From: an uncultured Alphaproteobacteria bacterium
Lineage (GTDB): Bacteria; Pseudomonadota; Alphaproteobacteria; Rs-D84
DNA: 64,000 nucleotides
Assembly: GCA_905234185.1 (NCBI GenBank)
Contig: CAJOGC010000001.1
Coordinates: 95,765 to 159,764, forward strand
Reading direction: 5' to 3'
This document shows, one piece after another, positions 54,065-63,599 of this stretch. The notes under the pieces are model-generated. The model had not been told where the DNA came from. It made no database searches and worked only from the letters and a program-made list of their open reading frames with translations. Made by a program: the position numbers and the translations under genes. The first letter of the stretch is position 1. Every line of letters begins with the position of its first letter.

Positions 54065-56371
54065 ATGAAATGGACATTTGATTGGTTGAAAGAATACCTG
54101 GATACAAAATTATCCGCAGAACAAATCGCAGACGAATTGACCCGTATTGGACTGGAGGTCGAAGATTTATACTCGCCAATTGCACCAATTGCGGCAAAGA
54201 TTATTGAATGTAAACCGGTCGATGGCAGTGACCATTTACATGTATTAAAGGTAGACGATGGAAGCAGTTCCCTGCGCCAGGTCGTTTGTGGTGCACCAAA
54301 TGCGCGTGTTGGGTTGGTATCTGCGCTGGCGGTGCCGGGCTGTGTTATTGATGGTCATGAAATACAATCTGGTAAATTGCGTGGCGTGTTAAGTGACGGT
54401 ATGATGTGCAGTGCGCGTGAACTGGGAATCGGTGATGATCATAGTGGAATTATTGAGTTATCACCAAAAACAAAAATCGGTTCACCCGTTCTAAATGTGA
54501 AAACTGTATTTGATGCGGGTATTACACCAAACCGTCCGGACTATTTGTCGGTGCGTGGTATTGCGCTGGATTTATCGGCGTCCGATGCGGGTAAATATAT
54601 TGCAAAAGAACCATCGGAATTAAAAGAGGTTAAGGCAACACGCAAGGTTGATGTTAAAACTGAACTTTGTAATGTTTATCGTTTTGCAGAAATTCATAAT
54701 ATCAAGATGGCGAAAAGCAATGAAGTGATTGCATCTCGCTTGGCGGCAATTGGTATAAACCCAAAAAATGCGCCAATTGATGCGACAAACTATATTTGTT
54801 ATGACATGGGGCAACCAATGCACTGCTTTGATGCGGACGAAGTGGTTGGCGATATTGTTGTACGTATGGCGCGTGATGGCGAAAGATTTACCGACCTGTT
54901 TGGAAACGAACACGAATTGAAATCAAGTGATATTGTTATTGCGGATTCCAAGGGCGTGCTGGCGGTTGCTGGTGTTGTTGGTGGTGCGCGCGGTATGACA
55001 AATGACAATACAAAAAACATTATTCTGGAATCGGCATATTTTAATCCGGTATCTGTGCGTAAAACATCAAAGCGTCTTGGGTTATCAACAGATTCATCAT
55101 ATCGCTATGAACGCGGAATCGATCCAACAATGACCGGACGTGCATTGGCGTCTGCCGCCAAAATAATAATGGACACTTGTGGCGGGAAAATTGTTGGAAC
55201 CGGTATTGGTGGTAAAAACGATTATAAACCGCGTCATATTAAATATAGTCCAGATATGTTGATGAAAAAGACTGGTATAGATATAGATGCAAAAACGCAG
55301 CAAAAGATTTTGACAAAATTGGGTTATATGGTCGATGTCGAAAAATCACACTGGATTGTCACCCCACGTGCGGCGCGCGTTGATGTTGAAATACCAGAAA
55401 CAATTATTGCTGATTTGATTCGTATCTATGGTTATGAAAAAATCGCAAAATCAAACAAAAAAACAACAGGTATCACCGCAACCGCGCATGACGAATTTGA
55501 TATAAAAACAAAAATGTTGTTGGCGTCGCGTGGACTTAACGAATGCCAAAGTTTTGGTTTTGGTAATTCATCGGTTGAAGAATTATTGTCGGATAAACCA
55601 ATAATCAAGATTGCGAATCCAATTATTAATGATTTAGATACTGCGCGTAATGGGTTGTTGGAAAACTTGCTGATTGCGGTTGCAAACAATGAAAAACGCG
55701 GATTCCCAGATTTGAATCTGTTTGAAATGGGAACGGTATTTGATGGTGATATGCCGGGTGAACAGCACACACAAATTTGTATTGTGCGGACAGGTAGCAT
55801 TTCGCCAAAGCATTGGCAACACCGTAATCGTAATGTTGATATTTATGATGTAAAAGCCGATTTGATTGCATTAATGCATGGCCAGAATTTTACTGTGTCG
55901 ACAGATAATGCACCAAAATGGGCACATCCGTTCCAATATGGCAAGATTGTCCAGGGTAAAAAAGTAATTGCTGAATTCGGCGCACTGCACCCGATGGTTG
56001 CAAAAAAATTGCATATAAAAACACCGGTTGTTGTTGCGGTTGTTGACGATATAAATAATTTGCCACATGGACATAAATTGAAACATGAAACATTATCTGA
56101 ATTTCAACCGATAACCCGTGATTTTGCATTTGTTGTGGATGCTGACACAATGGCTGAATCGCTGATTGGTGTTGCTAAATCCTCTGATAAACGCATTGTG
56201 GACGCAATTGTGTTTGATGCATTTGATATGGGGGGCGGTAAAAAATCTATTGCGTTTACGATAACAATTCAACCAACCGAAAACATGGGTGATGCCGAAT
56301 TGCAAAAATTACAAGATGCGGTCATCGCCAATGTAGAGAAAAAATGTAATGCGAAATTGCGGGATAAATAA
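54065..56371 (+). CDS. pheT: Phenylalanyl-tRNA synthetase beta subunit
   Basis: A 768-residue beta subunit with an N-terminal EMAP-like tRNA-binding domain (VVCGAPNARVGLVSALAVPGCVI, core CGAPNARVG), the B3/B4 editing domain, B5, the catalytic-like core, and a C-terminal FDX-ACB anticodon-binding domain (FQPITRDFAFVVDADTM, core PITRDFAF). E. coli PheT is 795 residues. A terminator follows directly. Confidence 0.94.
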   Translation: MKWTFDWLKEYLDTKLSAEQIADELTRIGLEVEDLYSPIAPIAAKIIECKPVDGSDHLHVLKVDDGSSSLRQVVCGAPNARVGLVSALAVPGCVIDGHEIQSGKLRGVLSDGMMCSARELGIGDDHSGIIELSPKTKIGSPVLNVKTVFDAGITPNRPDYLSVRGIALDLSASDAGKYIAKEPSELKEVKATRKVDVKTELCNVYRFAEIHNIKMAKSNEVIASRLAAIGINPKNAPIDATNYICYDMGQPMHCFDADEVVGDIVVRMARDGERFTDLFGNEHELKSSDIVIADSKGVLAVAGVVGGARGMTNDNTKNIILESAYFNPVSVRKTSKRLGLSTDSSYRYERGIDPTMTGRALASAAKIIMDTCGGKIVGTGIGGKNDYKPRHIKYSPDMLMKKTGIDIDAKTQQKILTKLGYMVDVEKSHWIVTPRAARVDVEIPETIIADLIRIYGYEKIAKSNKKTTGITATAHDEFDIKTKMLLASRGLNECQSFGFGNSSVEELLSDKPIIKIANPIINDLDTARNGLLENLLIAVANNEKRGFPDLNLFEMGTVFDGDMPGEQHTQICIVRTGSISPKHWQHRNRNVDIYDVKADLIALMHGQNFTVSTDNAPKWAHPFQYGKIVQGKKVIAEFGALHPMVAKKLHIKTPVVVAVVDDINNLPHGHKLKHETLSEFQPITRDFAFVVDADTMAESLIGVAKSSDKRIVDAIVFDAFDMGGGKKSIAFTITIQPTENMGDAELQKLQDAVIANVEKKCNAKLRDK

Positions 56372-56379
56372 TTATTAAA

Positions 56380-56404
56380 AAGCCGGTATTTACCGGCTTT
56401 TTTT
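56380..56404. terminator. Terminator between pheT and nth
   Basis: AGCCGGT-ATTT-ACCGGCT (56381-56398) with A run left and T run right, serving both convergent genes. Confidence 0.8.
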
Positions 56405-57059
56405 ATATTTTTTTGTCGCATGATTCACACCATTTCGCAACCGGACATTCGGCGCATTTTGGGGATATGGCGCGACAAATATATCGACCATGCAAAACCA
56501 TAACATGATTTACAATGTCGTGATATTTTTTTGGAACGATTTGTAATAATTTTGCTTCGACTTTTTCAGGGGTGTTTTCAGAATCGCCGACCCAGCCATA
56601 TCGGTGCGCATTACGAAACACATGTGTATCAACCCCAATATTTGGTGCGCCCCATAAAACATTCATAATAACATTTGCTGTCTTTTGCCCTATTCCAGAC
56701 AGTTTCATCAATTCATCGCGATTATGATATTTTTTTGGAAACACCCATTGGGTGTTATCAATCTTATATTCAGCGAGTTTTTCAGATAATGCGAAAATAT
56801 TTTTTGCTTTGTTATTAAAAAATGATATTTGTGAAATATATTTTTTTATTCCATCAATTCCCAATTTCAACATTTTTTCAGGTGTCGGGGCAACGCGGAA
56901 AAGTTCCGGCGTTACCTCGTTCACCTTTTTATCGGTTGCTTGGGCGGACAAGATTACCGCCACAGCAAATGTGAATTCGTTTGTGGAATAAAGTTCCGAA
57001 CGAATCTCCATATTTATGGATTTTGGAACAACGGTAAAATATTTCTCCGGTGTTATCAT
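56403..57059 (-). CDS. nth: Endonuclease III
   Basis: A 218-residue bifunctional DNA glycosylase/AP lyase repairing oxidised pyrimidines. The helix-hairpin-helix LSGIGQKTANVIMNV carries the catalytic Lys, followed by VDTHVFR with the catalytic Asp, and the [4Fe-4S] cluster is Cys195-x6-Cys202-x2-Cys205-x5-Cys211. Length and motifs match E. coli Nth (211). It starts within the last base of the ileS stop (TAATG), so the two are coupled. Confidence 0.95.
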   Translation of the reverse strand: MITPEKYFTVVPKSINMEIRSELYSTNEFTFAVAVILSAQATDKKVNEVTPELFRVAPTPEKMLKLGIDGIKKYISQISFFNNKAKNIFALSEKLAEYKIDNTQWVFPKKYHNRDELMKLSGIGQKTANVIMNVLWGAPNIGVDTHVFRNAHRYGWVGDSENTPEKVEAKLLQIVPKKYHDIVNHVMVLHGRYICRAISPKCAECPVAKWCESCDKKI

Positions 57060-60000
57060 TATATGCGTTCAATTTTGATTGATAATGCATATCCTTCAAT
57101 TTCTGTGTTGTGTTCGCCATCGCCGGTTTCCATTTCACGAATCAGCGCATCACGCATAATGCGTTTTTTATGTGCCTCTATCGCCAACGCCAATGCTGGA
57201 TCCGCGTTATAAGTCATTTTGATACGGTCAGAAACATCTAATCCAACGACTTTGCGTGTATCTTGGATAAAGCGCAATGCATCGTTCGCCAAACCTTCGG
57301 CAACTAATTCCGCGTTGATTTCGGTATTCAACACAACAACCGCGGTGTTGTCGGGCAATGCAGCGCCAGTGATACCGTCGCGCACAGTTAAACGATTTTC
57401 GAATTCATCCGCGTTTAATGTATATTCACCAACAATCAATTTATCGCCGTCGATTGTGTAATTACCGTTTTTCACCGCTGGGATAATCTTGCTTAATGCG
57501 CCGCCAAGACGCGCGCCAATTTTCGGTGTGATTAAATACACAAAAGAATCGGCAACATCCGCCGTGTTTGCACGGAACTTCACATTTTTCACATTTAATT
57601 CATCGGCGATAATATCAATATATTCTGATAAATCAGCACCAGCAATTGTCATGTCAGACAATGGCAAACGATTGCGTAATTTATACTGTTCGCGCAACTG
57701 TTTTCCAACCGACACAACTTGTTGCACACGGCGCATATCAGATAATAATTTTTCATCAATCGCAGATGCTGTCGGAAAATCAGTTAAATGCACAGATTCC
57801 GCACCAGTTAAGTTTTTGTAAATATATTCACTTATAAACGGTGCAAATGGTGCAAGCGCGCGACAAAGTGTTGTCAGTACCACATACAATGTATTAAATG
57901 CAGATTGGTCTTCGTCCCAGAAGCGCGCACGCGACCGGCGAATATACCAATTGTTCAACACGTCCAAGAATCGTACAAATTCTTTGATTGCAATATCTGG
58001 TTTATATGCATCCAACGCATCACCAACGATTTTTATCAATACATTTAATTCGGACAAGATATATTTATCCAATGCATTTTCAGAATATGCATCATCGGTT
58101 GCGGTAATGTTCCCAGCATTCGCATATAATGTAAAGAAGTGATATGCATTCCATAATGGTGTTAATATTGTTTTAACCGTTTCGTTGAAAACATTTCCAT
58201 TTTTATCAACAGGAACTGGTTCTGCTTTCATAAACGGGCTGCCCTGGATAAAAAGGCGCACGGCGTCTGCGCCAAAGGTTTCCAGTTGTTCGGTTGGATC
58301 TACAAAATTTTGTAATGATTTTGAAAACTTGCGTTTATTTTCATCGACAATCATACCGTTTGCAGAAACCGTTTTAAATGCAGGTTTATCAAACAACGCA
58401 ACCGCCATAATCATTAATGCATAGAACCATCCACGTGTTTGATCCTGGCCTTCGATAATATAATCAGCCGGGAAAGTTTTTGCAAATTTATCTTTGTTTT
58501 CAAACGGATAATGCAATGATGCAAATGGCATTGAACCACTTTCCACCCAACAGTCCAGAACATCTGTTATGCGGTGCCAACCATCTTTTTCAAGTTTATC
58601 CAATGTTGGGCGATGTAAATCGTCTATTTTTACATCAAAGAAATCTTCCATTTCTGAAATAGAACCAAAGATTTTATATTCACCGTTCTTTTCCCAAATT
58701 GGTAATGGAACACCCCAAAAACGATTACGCGAAATACCCCATGGACGCGCGCCTTCGATCCATGACATAAAACGATTACCGGCACTTGTCCATGTCGTTT
58801 CATTTTTTGTTATTTCAATAACACGGTCACGAATTTTTGGAACATCAATATACCACGCATCCGTCGCGCGATAAATCAATTTTTCTTTACTGCGTGGGCC
58901 AAACGGATAACTGTGTTTATGTTGCGATTTCTGAACCAAGCGCCCATTTTGTTTCAACCAATCAATAATCTTTGGGTTTGCAACAAAAATATTTTCGCCA
59001 GCCCAATCGGTGACAGTTGAATCAAAATTACCATAATCATCAACATTTAATATAACCGGAAATTTATCATCAAGATTACGCGCGGCAAAAAAGTCGTCTT
59101 CACCAAATGCTGGCGCAATATGCACAATTCCGGTACCGTCGCCGTCCGACACATAATCCGCAGAGATTACCTGGTGTAACAATGGGTCGCTGTTTTCATA
59201 ATAATTAAACAATGGTTTATAGTGCATACCAACCAAATCGGCACCTAAAACAGTTCCCAAGTTTTCAGATTCACCAAAAACTTTATCGTATGCTTTTAAT
59301 CGCGATTCTGCCAAAACATATACATGGCCGTCACTGTGACGCATACGCACATATTTCATTGTTGGGTTTACCGCCAATGCAGAATTCGCCGGCAATGTCC
59401 ACGGTGTTGTTGTCCATGCAATTGCACGGTCGCCGTTTTCTAATTCAAACCAAACGGTCACGGTATCATCAACAATATCTTGATATTCGCTTGATGCTTC
59501 ACTGTTGGATAAAACAGTTCCCATTTTCCAATCGTATGGGTTAACCTTGAAATCTTTATAGAGCAAACCACGGTCATACAACCGCTTTAACGCCCAAATT
59601 ACCGATTCCATATAGTTTTTATCCATGGTGCGATAACCGAATTCCGCACCACCATCAACCCAACGACCAATACGTTCAAAGTAGCGCAACCATTCATTTG
59701 AATAGGTCATAACATCATTTTTACACATATCACAAAACGCACCGATACCGCTGTCCACAACAATATTTTTGGCAGATTTACCTTGTTTTTTTTCAACGCT
59801 ATTTTCTGCGGGTAAACCATGGCAATCCCACCCTAGTTCGCGTGTCACATGGTACCCGCGCATCGTTTTATAACGTGATACCATATCTTTTATTGCAGAT
59901 ACCCCCAAATGCCCCCAGTGTGGCAAACCATTTGCAAACGGCGGTCCGTCATAGAAGTTAAACGGTTCGCCCTGCTTCGTCTTTGCCAGCGATTTATGAA

Positions 60001-60085
60001 AAGTATCATCGGTGCGCCAGAATTCGATGATTTTCTGTTCTAATTCTGGAAAGTTTGCGCGTGCATCGGTTTTTGGATATGCCAT
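57059..60085 (-). CDS. ileS: Isoleucyl-tRNA synthetase, type II (eukaryote-like)
   Basis: A 1008-residue class I synthetase of the IleS2 clade. The HIGH motif region reads FYDGPPFANGLPHWGHL (HWGH) followed by TMRGYHVTRELGWDCHGLPAE, the eukaryote-like sequence rather than the 'HDGPPYANG.IHIGH' of type I; the KMSKS loop reads KFSKSLQN. The CP1 editing domain and the long anticodon-binding C-terminal part are present. Type II IleRS is found in eukaryotes, archaea and a minority of bacteria, including Rickettsiales, and tends to resist mupirocin. AAGGGA precedes the ATG. Confidence 0.92.
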   Translation of the reverse strand: MAYPKTDARANFPELEQKIIEFWRTDDTFHKSLAKTKQGEPFNFYDGPPFANGLPHWGHLGVSAIKDMVSRYKTMRGYHVTRELGWDCHGLPAENSVEKKQGKSAKNIVVDSGIGAFCDMCKNDVMTYSNEWLRYFERIGRWVDGGAEFGYRTMDKNYMESVIWALKRLYDRGLLYKDFKVNPYDWKMGTVLSNSEASSEYQDIVDDTVTVWFELENGDRAIAWTTTPWTLPANSALAVNPTMKYVRMRHSDGHVYVLAESRLKAYDKVFGESENLGTVLGADLVGMHYKPLFNYYENSDPLLHQVISADYVSDGDGTGIVHIAPAFGEDDFFAARNLDDKFPVILNVDDYGNFDSTVTDWAGENIFVANPKIIDWLKQNGRLVQKSQHKHSYPFGPRSKEKLIYRATDAWYIDVPKIRDRVIEITKNETTWTSAGNRFMSWIEGARPWGISRNRFWGVPLPIWEKNGEYKIFGSISEMEDFFDVKIDDLHRPTLDKLEKDGWHRITDVLDCWVESGSMPFASLHYPFENKDKFAKTFPADYIIEGQDQTRGWFYALMIMAVALFDKPAFKTVSANGMIVDENKRKFSKSLQNFVDPTEQLETFGADAVRLFIQGSPFMKAEPVPVDKNGNVFNETVKTILTPLWNAYHFFTLYANAGNITATDDAYSENALDKYILSELNVLIKIVGDALDAYKPDIAIKEFVRFLDVLNNWYIRRSRARFWDEDQSAFNTLYVVLTTLCRALAPFAPFISEYIYKNLTGAESVHLTDFPTASAIDEKLLSDMRRVQQVVSVGKQLREQYKLRNRLPLSDMTIAGADLSEYIDIIADELNVKNVKFRANTADVADSFVYLITPKIGARLGGALSKIIPAVKNGNYTIDGDKLIVGEYTLNADEFENRLTVRDGITGAALPDNTAVVVLNTEINAELVAEGLANDALRFIQDTRKVVGLDVSDRIKMTYNADPALALAIEAHKKRIMRDALIREMETGDGEHNTEIEGYALSIKIERI

Positions 60086-60104
60086 ATCTTTATCCCTTTA
60101 TTTA

Positions 60105-60130
60105 TAAAAAACGGGCGCCCCATGCGCCCC
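60105..60130 (-). terminator. Terminator of tRNA-Thr(CGT), just ahead of ileS
   Basis: GGGCG and CGCCC arms around CCCCATG, with a T run on the minus strand. Because it lies between the tRNA and the ileS ribosome site, it would stop tRNA transcripts before ileS. Confidence 0.6.
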
Positions 60131-60210
60131 AGCCACGGCCAAAGCGCGGTATGGGTTTATTCTTTAATAATTATTGCGTCTGTTCCCATTTTATTTTCTT
60201 TTTTGGCTTG

Positions 60211-60236
60211 TTCCCCGAAGCCTTGGCGAAGGGGAA
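60211..60236. repeat. Short palindrome abutting the CCA end of tRNA-Thr(CGT)
   Basis: TTCCCC-GAAGCCTTGGCGAA-GGGGAA, a perfect-arm palindrome with the same CGAAGCCTTGGC core as 19604-19629, directly next to the encoded CCA. Confidence 0.55.
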
Positions 60237-60312
60237 TGGTGCCGGTGATAGGACTTGAACCTACGACCCCCTCATTACGAATGAGATGCTCTACCAGCTG
60301 AGCTACACCGGC
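60237..60312 (-). tRNA. tRNA-Thr (anticodon CGT)
   Basis: Minus-strand cloverleaf: acceptor GCCGGTG/CACCGGC, D-arm GCTCAGCTGGTAGAGC, anticodon loop TTCGTAA (CGT), T-arm GTAGGTTCAAGTCCTAT and CCA at 60237-60239. Confidence 0.94.
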
Positions 60313-60437
60313 GTCCGCGGCTTAGTTTACCCTATGTTTTTAACAATTTCCAGTATTAAATTATGCTTTTTTAGGTTTTTTGTCGCCTTGGCTCTGGTGT
60401 TCCGTGTTGCTATGTTTCGGGTATAACGGGGAACAAA

Positions 60438-61103
60438 ATGCATATAAATTTTTGGATTTATGGGTTTATGATAATAAAGTTAATTATGGCGATTTTCGCA
60501 GCGGTCGTCTTTATGCGCCTGTTTACACCGTCTGGGACGCTTAAACAGATGACGCCACTTGCGGTTATTATCAATTTTTTGTTAAGTGCAATTTTGTCTG
60601 AATTTATTTTGAACAAGAATATTGATTTAATCGAATTTATCATAGTTATTGCCATCTATGGTTTGTTGATAAGCATACTTAACCGCTTTACATTTTATAC
60701 CGATATTGGACATCGAATTTTTATCGGTAACCCCCAGGTTATTGTCCAAAACGGACAAATAGATGTGAAAAAAATGGAACGGTTGAAAATATCGGCACGC
60801 GATTTTGCGGTTGCTATGCGCCAACATCATATACATTCACTGAAAGAACTAGAAATGGCCCAGATTGAACCAAATGGCGAATTAACAATTGTGAAACGTG
60901 GTGAAAAGAAATATTCAGTAATTGTGATTGATAATGGTGATATTGATGAATCTGCGCTGGAAAAAATAAATCGGTCGGAAAAATGGTTGCGACGCGAATT
61001 GCGTAAAAAAAGAATTCGTGATATTGACGATATCTTTGTTGCCCAGTGGCATAACGGTCGCCTGCAAATTGTAAAGAAAGACAAATCGGTGGAAAATGGC
61101 TAA
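60438..61103 (+). CDS. DUF421 (YetF-type) membrane protein
   Basis: A 221-residue protein with three N-terminal membrane helices (about residues 7-29, 38-57 and 64-84) and a cytosolic C-terminal domain containing QVIVQNGQIDVKKMERLKISARDFAVAMRQHHI (core LIQNGKI-like QVIVQNGQI then DFAVAMRQ), the DUF421/YetF signature. The C-terminal half ends in a charged helix and an IDDIFVAQWHNGRLQIV strand. Function is unknown; some homologues are linked to membrane stress or sporulation. GGGGAA precedes the ATG; a terminator shared with mnmG follows. Confidence 0.8.
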   Translation: MHINFWIYGFMIIKLIMAIFAAVVFMRLFTPSGTLKQMTPLAVIINFLLSAILSEFILNKNIDLIEFIIVIAIYGLLISILNRFTFYTDIGHRIFIGNPQVIVQNGQIDVKKMERLKISARDFAVAMRQHHIHSLKELEMAQIEPNGELTIVKRGEKKYSVIVIDNGDIDESALEKINRSEKWLRRELRKKRIRDIDDIFVAQWHNGRLQIVKKDKSVENG

Positions 61104-61104
61104 A

Positions 61105-61130
61105 AAATACCGGTAAATGCCGGTGTTTTT
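61105..61130. terminator. Bidirectional terminator between the DUF421 gene and mnmG
   Basis: ACCGGTAAATGCCGGT core (61109-61124) with A and T runs; convergent genes share it. Confidence 0.75.
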
Positions 61131-62773
61131 CAACTTTTAATTTTACGCAAAACAACCATAATTCCCGCCGGGGTCATTCCCGGAATTCGCGACATATCGG
61201 CAATGTTTTCTGGGCGTGTTGCATTTAACTTTTCAATCAATTCGTTTGTTAATCCCGGCAGTCCAGAATAATTAAAATCATGTGGGATTTTTAGGTTTGC
61301 GTCCCGTTTGTATGCGGCGATTTCCCGTGCATTGCGTTCAATATAGCCCGCATAAAATTTGTCGTTTTTAGCAATTTCTTTTTCATGTAATTTATATTTT
61401 TCATCGAATTGTTTTTGTGTAATCAGACCGCACTTTACACCCATTTTACCAATACGCGCGATTGCATTGTCGGCACGCAGATTCAATCGATATTCTGCAC
61501 GCGATGTGAACATGCGATAGGGTTCATCGACGCCCAATGTTGTTATATCATCAATCAACACACCTATCATCGAATTAGTTCGATCTAACTCTAAATAATC
61601 TCCACCAATTGCGTGGGCGGCAGCATTTGCGCCGGCAACAATACCCTGGGCAGCGGCCTCTTCATATCCCGATGTGCCGTTAATTTGTCCGGCAAAGAAC
61701 ATATATGGAATATCCTTGCTTTGCAATTTATCGTTTAAAGCGCGCGCATCAATTGCATCATATTCAATCGCATAACCATATCGCGCGATGTGCGCATTTT
61801 CCAGACCAGGAATCGTACGAATCCATTGATCTTGAATGTCGGCACCGAAACTTGTCGAAATGCCGTTTGGATAAATTAAATTGCTGTTTAACCCCTCGGG
61901 TTCCAAGAAAACATGATGCGAAGTATGCGATGGAAAACGCATAACTTTGTCTTCCAGACTTGGACAATAACGCGGACCAATACCTTCTATATCGCCGTTA
62001 TACATTGGTGCGCCCGCAATATTTTTGCGAATGATTTCGTGCGTCTTTTCGGTTGTGTGTGTGATATAGCAAACCGCGGAATAGTTGTTGTCGATGTTTG
62101 GTGCGCTGAACCAATCATGTGGGTCGTCGGCGGGTTGTAATTCACATACATTGAAATTTATACTGTCGCGATAGATACGCGCCGGTGTTCCGGTTTTAAG
62201 ACGCATTAAACGGAACCCAGAATCCCGCAATACCTCGGAAATGTGCATATCGGGCGATTGATACTCACCGTTGTCCATAAGCCGCCCCGATGGAATTTTT
62301 TCATCGCCACGCGTGACCAGGCCGCGCAAAAAAGTTCCCGTTGTAAAAACAATTGCGCCAAATTTATATTTATTATTAACCGTTTTGTTTTTTATATCGA
62401 TTGTTTCGACGGGTTCATAAATAATGGTAAGTTTTTTTTGTTCGTCCAATATTTTCATAACCGCGTTGTGATATAAACCGCGATCAATTTGTGCGCGCAG
62501 GGCTTGGGTCGCCGCACCATGCGATGCGTTCAGTGTGCGAAAGTGAATACCAGCCGCGTCCGCACCGCGTGGCATAACGCCACCCAGTGCGTCAATTTCT
62601 GCAATCATTTGTGATTTTCCCGGACCGCCCATTGATGGGTTGCACGACATTGCGCCAATGTCGCTTTCGCGCATAGTAAGCAAAAGCGTCTTTGCACCAC
62701 GACGTGCCGCGGCCGCCGCGGCTTCGACCCCGGCATGTCCCCCACCAACAATGATTACATCATAAAAAGTCAT
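61130..62773 (-). CDS. mnmG: MnmG (GidA), tRNA U34 modification enzyme
   Basis: A 547-residue FAD-dependent enzyme that works with MnmE to place the (carboxymethyl)aminomethyl group on U34 of some tRNAs. The FAD Rossmann motif VGGGHAGVEAA is at residues 9-19, followed by CNPSMGGPGKSQM (with the conserved Cys), GTFLRGLV, AGQINGTSGYEEAAAQG and TSRAEYRLNLRADNA, all MnmG hallmarks. It is about 75 residues shorter than E. coli MnmG (629), the shortfall lying between RADNA and the C-terminal helical part, though the terminal SGLPGLTNELIEKLNATRP (core GLTNELIEKL) is present. Short forms occur in some alphaproteobacteria. Confidence 0.93.
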   Translation of the reverse strand: MTFYDVIIVGGGHAGVEAAAAAARRGAKTLLLTMRESDIGAMSCNPSMGGPGKSQMIAEIDALGGVMPRGADAAGIHFRTLNASHGAATQALRAQIDRGLYHNAVMKILDEQKKLTIIYEPVETIDIKNKTVNNKYKFGAIVFTTGTFLRGLVTRGDEKIPSGRLMDNGEYQSPDMHISEVLRDSGFRLMRLKTGTPARIYRDSINFNVCELQPADDPHDWFSAPNIDNNYSAVCYITHTTEKTHEIIRKNIAGAPMYNGDIEGIGPRYCPSLEDKVMRFPSHTSHHVFLEPEGLNSNLIYPNGISTSFGADIQDQWIRTIPGLENAHIARYGYAIEYDAIDARALNDKLQSKDIPYMFFAGQINGTSGYEEAAAQGIVAGANAAAHAIGGDYLELDRTNSMIGVLIDDITTLGVDEPYRMFTSRAEYRLNLRADNAIARIGKMGVKCGLITQKQFDEKYKLHEKEIAKNDKFYAGYIERNAREIAAYKRDANLKIPHDFNYSGLPGLTNELIEKLNATRPENIADMSRIPGMTPAGIMVVLRKIKS

Positions 62774-62787
62774 AATTTTTTATTTCT

Positions 62788-62860
62788 GATTTATGATTGC
62801 TGATTGTACGGTGCTTTATTTCTTGAATAGTAAGCACTATCAAATCAGAAATCATAAATC
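62788..62860. repeat. Imperfect inverted repeat upstream of mnmG
   Basis: GATTTATGATTGCTGATT (62788-62805) matches the reverse complement of 62843-62860 at 17 of 18 positions. Near it, 62861-62878 repeats TAAATC-like units. Role unknown. Confidence 0.45.
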
Positions 62861-62868
62861 CTAAATCC

Positions 62869-63597
62869 CTAAAACCGTCCCATGCCACCGTTGATATTGA
62901 TTGTTTGGCCGTTGATATATGCGGCTTCGTCAGATGCCAAGAAAACGCATGCGTTTGCAATATCTTCTGGTTCACCAAAGCGACCCGCCGGTATTTGTTT
63001 AAGATATGTTTCTTTCAATTCATCCGGCAATCCATCGGTCATTGGGGTTTTGATAAAGCCCGGCGCAATACAGTTCGCGGTAATACCACGGGACGCAACC
63101 TCGGCTGCAATTGATTTTGTCATGGCAATCATACCACCTTTGGATGCCGCATAATTCGCCTGACCCGGTCCACCGATAACACCAATAATGGATGCCATGT
63201 TGATAATGCGGCCATAGCGATTTTTCATCATTGGCATAATAGCCGCACGACATAATTTGAAACATGATTTAAGGTTTGTGTTCAACACATCATCAAACTG
63301 TTCATCGGTCATACGCATTAACAATGTATCCTTGGTAATACCTGCGTTATTAACCAAAATATCAATTTTGCCCGCGGCTTCGATTGTGTTCATCATTAAT
63401 TCGACCGCGCCACCATCCGCCGCTAAATCACATGGAATCTTGATAAAAGAATCATCGAATTCCGCATTCATTTTTGCAACGTTACGACCAGACACAACAA
63501 CTGTTGCGCCGGCCTCTTTCATCTTTTTTGCAATTGCACCGCCGATTCCACCGGTTGCACCAGTGATTAAAGCAACTTTACCCGTTAAATCAAACAT
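62869..63597 (-). CDS. fabG: FabG, 3-oxoacyl-ACP reductase
   Basis: A 242-residue SDR enzyme reducing 3-oxoacyl-ACP in fatty-acid elongation. NADPH-binding TGATGGIGGAIA is at about residues 12-22, NNAG at 83-86, catalytic Ser136, Tyr149 and Lys153 in MASIIGVIGGPGQANYAASKGG (by count), and the C-terminal YINGQTININGGM. Its start lies two bases after the fabD stop, as in the classic fabD-fabG arrangement. acpP is not visible downstream; mnmG follows instead. Confidence 0.93.
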   Translation of the reverse strand: MFDLTGKVALITGATGGIGGAIAKKMKEAGATVVVSGRNVAKMNAEFDDSFIKIPCDLAADGGAVELMMNTIEAAGKIDILVNNAGITKDTLLMRMTDEQFDDVLNTNLKSCFKLCRAAIMPMMKNRYGRIINMASIIGVIGGPGQANYAASKGGMIAMTKSIAAEVASRGITANCIAPGFIKTPMTDGLPDELKETYLKQIPAGRFGEPEDIANACVFLASDEAAYINGQTININGGMGRF

Positions 63598-63599
63598 TG

